Below, in pieces: positions 61,724-64,000 of a DNA stretch of 64,000 nt (position 1 is its first letter; every line of letters starts with the position of its first letter). Under the pieces are notes generated by a model. It had not been told where the DNA came from. It did no database searches and saw only the letters and a program-made list of their open reading frames with translations. The position numbers and the translations under genes were made by a program. This DNA comes from Legionella shakespearei DSM 23087 (lineage in GTDB: Bacteria; Pseudomonadota; Gammaproteobacteria; Legionellales; Legionellaceae): the NCBI RefSeq assembly GCF_000373765.1, contig NZ_KB892386.1:5308-69307 (forward strand). Direction: 5' to 3'.

Positions 61724-63463
61724 TTATTTTTCAACATGAGTTTGCATGTGTTTTTCTTTCAGTAAATCCTGCAAACTTTTTCGTTCTGTTTCTGTTAACC
61801 CTTCTTGCCGCGATTTGTTTATGTATTGTTGGATTATAAGCTCCCGATTCTGTTCTTGTAAAAAAATAAGGGTATCAATAAATTCCCTTGCCAGGTCTAA
61901 GTCTGGAACCTGATGATCCCATGATGCCAGTTTGTTAATGGATTCAAAATAGCTGGTATCTCTCCAGGATTCAATAAGTGTAGCAGTAGTTGCCTGTGGA
62001 TGCTCAGACAGCCGTTTGAGAACAGCTAATAAAACATGGTGCTCTTTAGGATGGAGCAGAGTGGTTTGAATCTGTTCTGCACTGGCAGAATAAATTTCAG
62101 GATTTTGTAATAGTAAGGCCAGAGCAATGCGAAGTGGGGTGCGCGATATGGTTGTAGCAGGCCCGGCTGGCGCTATAACTTCATTTTGATCAGCGAGAAG
62201 ACGGTTGAGTCGGTCACTGTCCAAGTGGGTTTGGCGGGCAAGATCGTCAATAAGCAATTGTTTGTAGGAACTGTCTTCCATTTTTTGCAAATAGGGCTTC
62301 ACCAGATTAATGAGCTGTGTTTTTCCAGCGGGGTTTGAGAGATTGATGTCTTTAGACAAGCTGGAAAAGAAAAAGCGATGCAGGGGCGTCCCTTGTTTTA
62401 ATCGGGCTAAAAAGTTTTCTTTACCTTCCTCGCGAACCAGACTGTCTGGATCATGCCCCTCCGGCAGAAAAATAAAACTGGCATCCAGGCCGGAATTCAA
62501 ATGGGGGAGGCTGCTTTCAAGGCCGCGCCAGGCAGCTTGCTTGCCGGCTGCATCACCGTCAAAGCAAAAAATCAGGCGTTTGGTATGTTTGGCTAAAAGC
62601 TGGATGTGATAAATGCTGGTGGCCGTGCCAAGGGTTGCGACAGCATTAAAAATACCATGTTGCGCCAATGCGATAACATCCATATAGCCTTCAACAATAA
62701 TAATTTCTTCAATGGTATTTTTTTGACTGAGAATCTGATGCAAACCATACAGTTCACGGCTTTTTTGGAAAATGACTGTTTCAGGTGAGTTCAGATATTT
62801 AGGCTTTTGCTCAGGATCTAATACCCGTCCGCCAAACCCTATAATGCGACCATGACGGTCATGGATAGGGAACATGACACGATTACGGTATCGATCGTAC
62901 ACTTTCCCTTCATCATTCTGAATCAGCATTCCTGTTGTAATCAGATCTTTCTGATGACGGGCAAAGGCTTTTTCCAGATTATGCCAGCCTTCAGGCGCAT
63001 AACCGAGTTGATATAATTTGGCTACATTACCACTCAGGCCACGCTGGCGCAGGTAGTCTACCGCAGCCTGGCCATCGTGTTTTAATTTCTTTTGATAATA
63101 CACACTGATTTCAGCGAGCAGTTTGTAAAGGTCTTGAGATGCATTATTTTTTTCTGTCTGACCTTCTCTGGGAATGGTTAATCCTACCCGTGCAGCCAGA
63201 GTTTCAATGGCATCAACGAAGCCTTGATTCAGATAATTCATCACAAAACTGACGGCATTGCCTGAAGCACCGCAACCAAAGCAGTGATAAAACTGTTTTT
63301 TTGCTACAACATTGAACGAAGGGGTTTTTTCATTATGGAAAGGGCAGCAGGCAATATGGCTTGTTCCCCGTTTTTTCAGGGGAACATAGCTATCAATTAA
63401 TTCAACCAGATCGGTGCGATGCAGGAGATCATCAATGAATGGCTGTGGTATTAAGCCAGACAT
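61724..63463 (-). CDS. dnaG: DNA primase DnaG
   Basis: 579 residues with AAGGA before the ATG. Zinc finger (CCPFHNEKTPSF, YHCFGCGASG), primase core with EGYMDVIALAQHGIFNAVATLG and TOPRIM CFDGDAAGKQAAWRG, and a C-terminal DnaB-interaction domain. Makes RNA primers for replication. Part of the yqeY-dnaG-rpoD macromolecular synthesis run. Confidence 0.98.
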   Translation of the reverse strand: MSGLIPQPFIDDLLHRTDLVELIDSYVPLKKRGTSHIACCPFHNEKTPSFNVVAKKQFYHCFGCGASGNAVSFVMNYLNQGFVDAIETLAARVGLTIPREGQTEKNNASQDLYKLLAEISVYYQKKLKHDGQAAVDYLRQRGLSGNVAKLYQLGYAPEGWHNLEKAFARHQKDLITTGMLIQNDEGKVYDRYRNRVMFPIHDRHGRIIGFGGRVLDPEQKPKYLNSPETVIFQKSRELYGLHQILSQKNTIEEIIIVEGYMDVIALAQHGIFNAVATLGTATSIYHIQLLAKHTKRLIFCFDGDAAGKQAAWRGLESSLPHLNSGLDASFIFLPEGHDPDSLVREEGKENFLARLKQGTPLHRFFFSSLSKDINLSNPAGKTQLINLVKPYLQKMEDSSYKQLLIDDLARQTHLDSDRLNRLLADQNEVIAPAGPATTISRTPLRIALALLLQNPEIYSASAEQIQTTLLHPKEHHVLLAVLKRLSEHPQATTATLIESWRDTSYFESINKLASWDHQVPDLDLAREFIDTLIFLQEQNRELIIQQYINKSRQEGLTETERKSLQDLLKEKHMQTHVEK

Positions 63464-63471
63464 AGTAATCC

Positions 63472-63915
63472 TTAGCTCAACTGAGCCTTAATCAAGGCAC
63501 TTACCTGAGTCATATCGGCTCGCCCTTGTAATTTTGCTTTCAGTTGTCCCATCACTTTACCCATATCGGCCATCTTTTCTGCACCTGTGCTTGCGATGGC
63601 CTCATTAACCAATTGCTTTATTTCAGCTTCAGACAGGGGTTCAGGCAGGTATTTGGAAAGAATTCCTAATTCATATTGTTCTTGAGCAACCAGATCATCG
63701 CGATTGGCTTTTTCAAATTGGGCAATGGATTCTTTACGCTGCTTACTCATTTTATCAAGAATAGCCAACATTCGCTCTTCACTGACTTCAATGCGTTCAT
63801 CTACTTCAATTTGTTTTACTGCTGCGGTAATTAAACGTAGGGTAGTGAGCAGATTTTTATCTTTGGCGCGCATTGCGTCTTTAATATCTTCATTGAGACG
63901 TTCTTTAATTGTCAT
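63472..63915 (-). CDS. yqeY: GatB/YqeY domain protein
   Basis: 147 residues from ATG 63915 (AAGGAAAT upstream). MTIKERLNEDIKDAMRAKDK and MGKVMGQLKAKLQGRADMTQVSALIK are typical YqeY blocks. The family resembles the tRNA-binding tail of GatB. It stands 8 bp before dnaG, where many gammaproteobacteria have it between rpsU and dnaG. Confidence 0.93.
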   Translation of the reverse strand: MTIKERLNEDIKDAMRAKDKNLLTTLRLITAAVKQIEVDERIEVSEERMLAILDKMSKQRKESIAQFEKANRDDLVAQEQYELGILSKYLPEPLSEAEIKQLVNEAIASTGAEKMADMGKVMGQLKAKLQGRADMTQVSALIKAQLS

Positions 63916-63927
63916 TGTTATTTCCTT

Positions 63928-63960
63928 AAAAACCAAAAGGCCACATATAAATGTGACCTT
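63928..63960 (-). terminator. Rho-independent terminator upstream of yqeY
   Basis: On the minus strand aaggtcaca and tgtggcctt form a 9-bp stem (one G-T pair) followed by ttttggttttt. It would end transcription from the gene upstream, probably rpsU just beyond the window edge. Confidence 0.75.
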
Positions 63961-64000
63961 GGTACAATACATAGGACGAGCTGCGAATTACACTAACAGT

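Noticed and set aside
1-64000. CRISPR array, rRNA genes or insertion-sequence transposases
   Set aside because: No regularly spaced repeats, rRNA sequence or transposase gene was seen anywhere in the window.

Overview
The window is Legionella-type chromosome (most likely L. pneumophila or a close relative) carrying a complete integrative conjugative element (ICE). The right flank holds the chromosomal yqeY-dnaG-rpoD run and, next to rpoD, a tRNA gene with a CAU anticodon. A 47-bp copy of the 3' part of that tRNA recurs at 1730-1776, so the element spans about 57.8 kb (1730-59605). The genus call rests on an lvrRABC-like regulatory block with a CsrA paralogue beside an IncP-like trb/tra conjugation system, and a helCBA-type efflux operon; both are familiar from Legionella ICEs. 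No database search was possible.

Layout. 1-1729: flanking DNA with a pair of REP-like hairpins, a 5'-truncated gene and a hexapeptide acyltransferase. 1730-3600: attL, integrase arm-type repeats, an AbiEi/AbiEii toxin-antitoxin pair and a small inverted-repeat element. 3595-7471: an NsrR-controlled nitric-oxide module (truncated globin, 2Fe-2S flavin reductase, a frameshifted P450 and a nitroreductase). 7452-10611: DUF488, TehB-like, DoxX and amino-acid permease genes. 10726-14858: IncP-like DNA processing (traK-L-M, oriT with an RP4-like nick site, traJ, traI). 14908-24891: copper resistance (csoR, copA, helCBA, periplasmic protein, multicopper oxidase). 25044-41992: ArdC/TOPRIM protein, traF, traG, trbL to trbB, and lvrC, lvrB, lvrA, lvrR. 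42065-52786: an eight-gene restriction-like defence operon. 53025-57960: a transporter, two unknown proteins, and a tetrapyrrole-methylase-family enzyme overlapping a 61-residue peptide gene. 58065-59637: excisionase-like gene, integrase, attR and tRNA. 59766-63960: rpoD, dnaG, yqeY.

How it works together. Integrase and excisionase move the element at the tRNA; TraI, TraJ and TraK act at oriT; TraG and the Trb machine transfer the DNA; the LvrR repressor probably governs this. The same operator pattern (CTC-N5-GAG) lies at the lvrR/lvrA promoter and again in front of the excisionase/integrase genes 17 kb away, which suggests joint control of excision and transfer. Cargo covers NO and copper stress, two layers of DNA defence/maintenance, and a possible peptide-modifying locus.

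The two most novel-looking loci are the C5-methylase/SNF2/EcoRII-N/GHKL/HNH/Vsr/NACHT-nuclease operon and the borosin-like methylase plus peptide pair.
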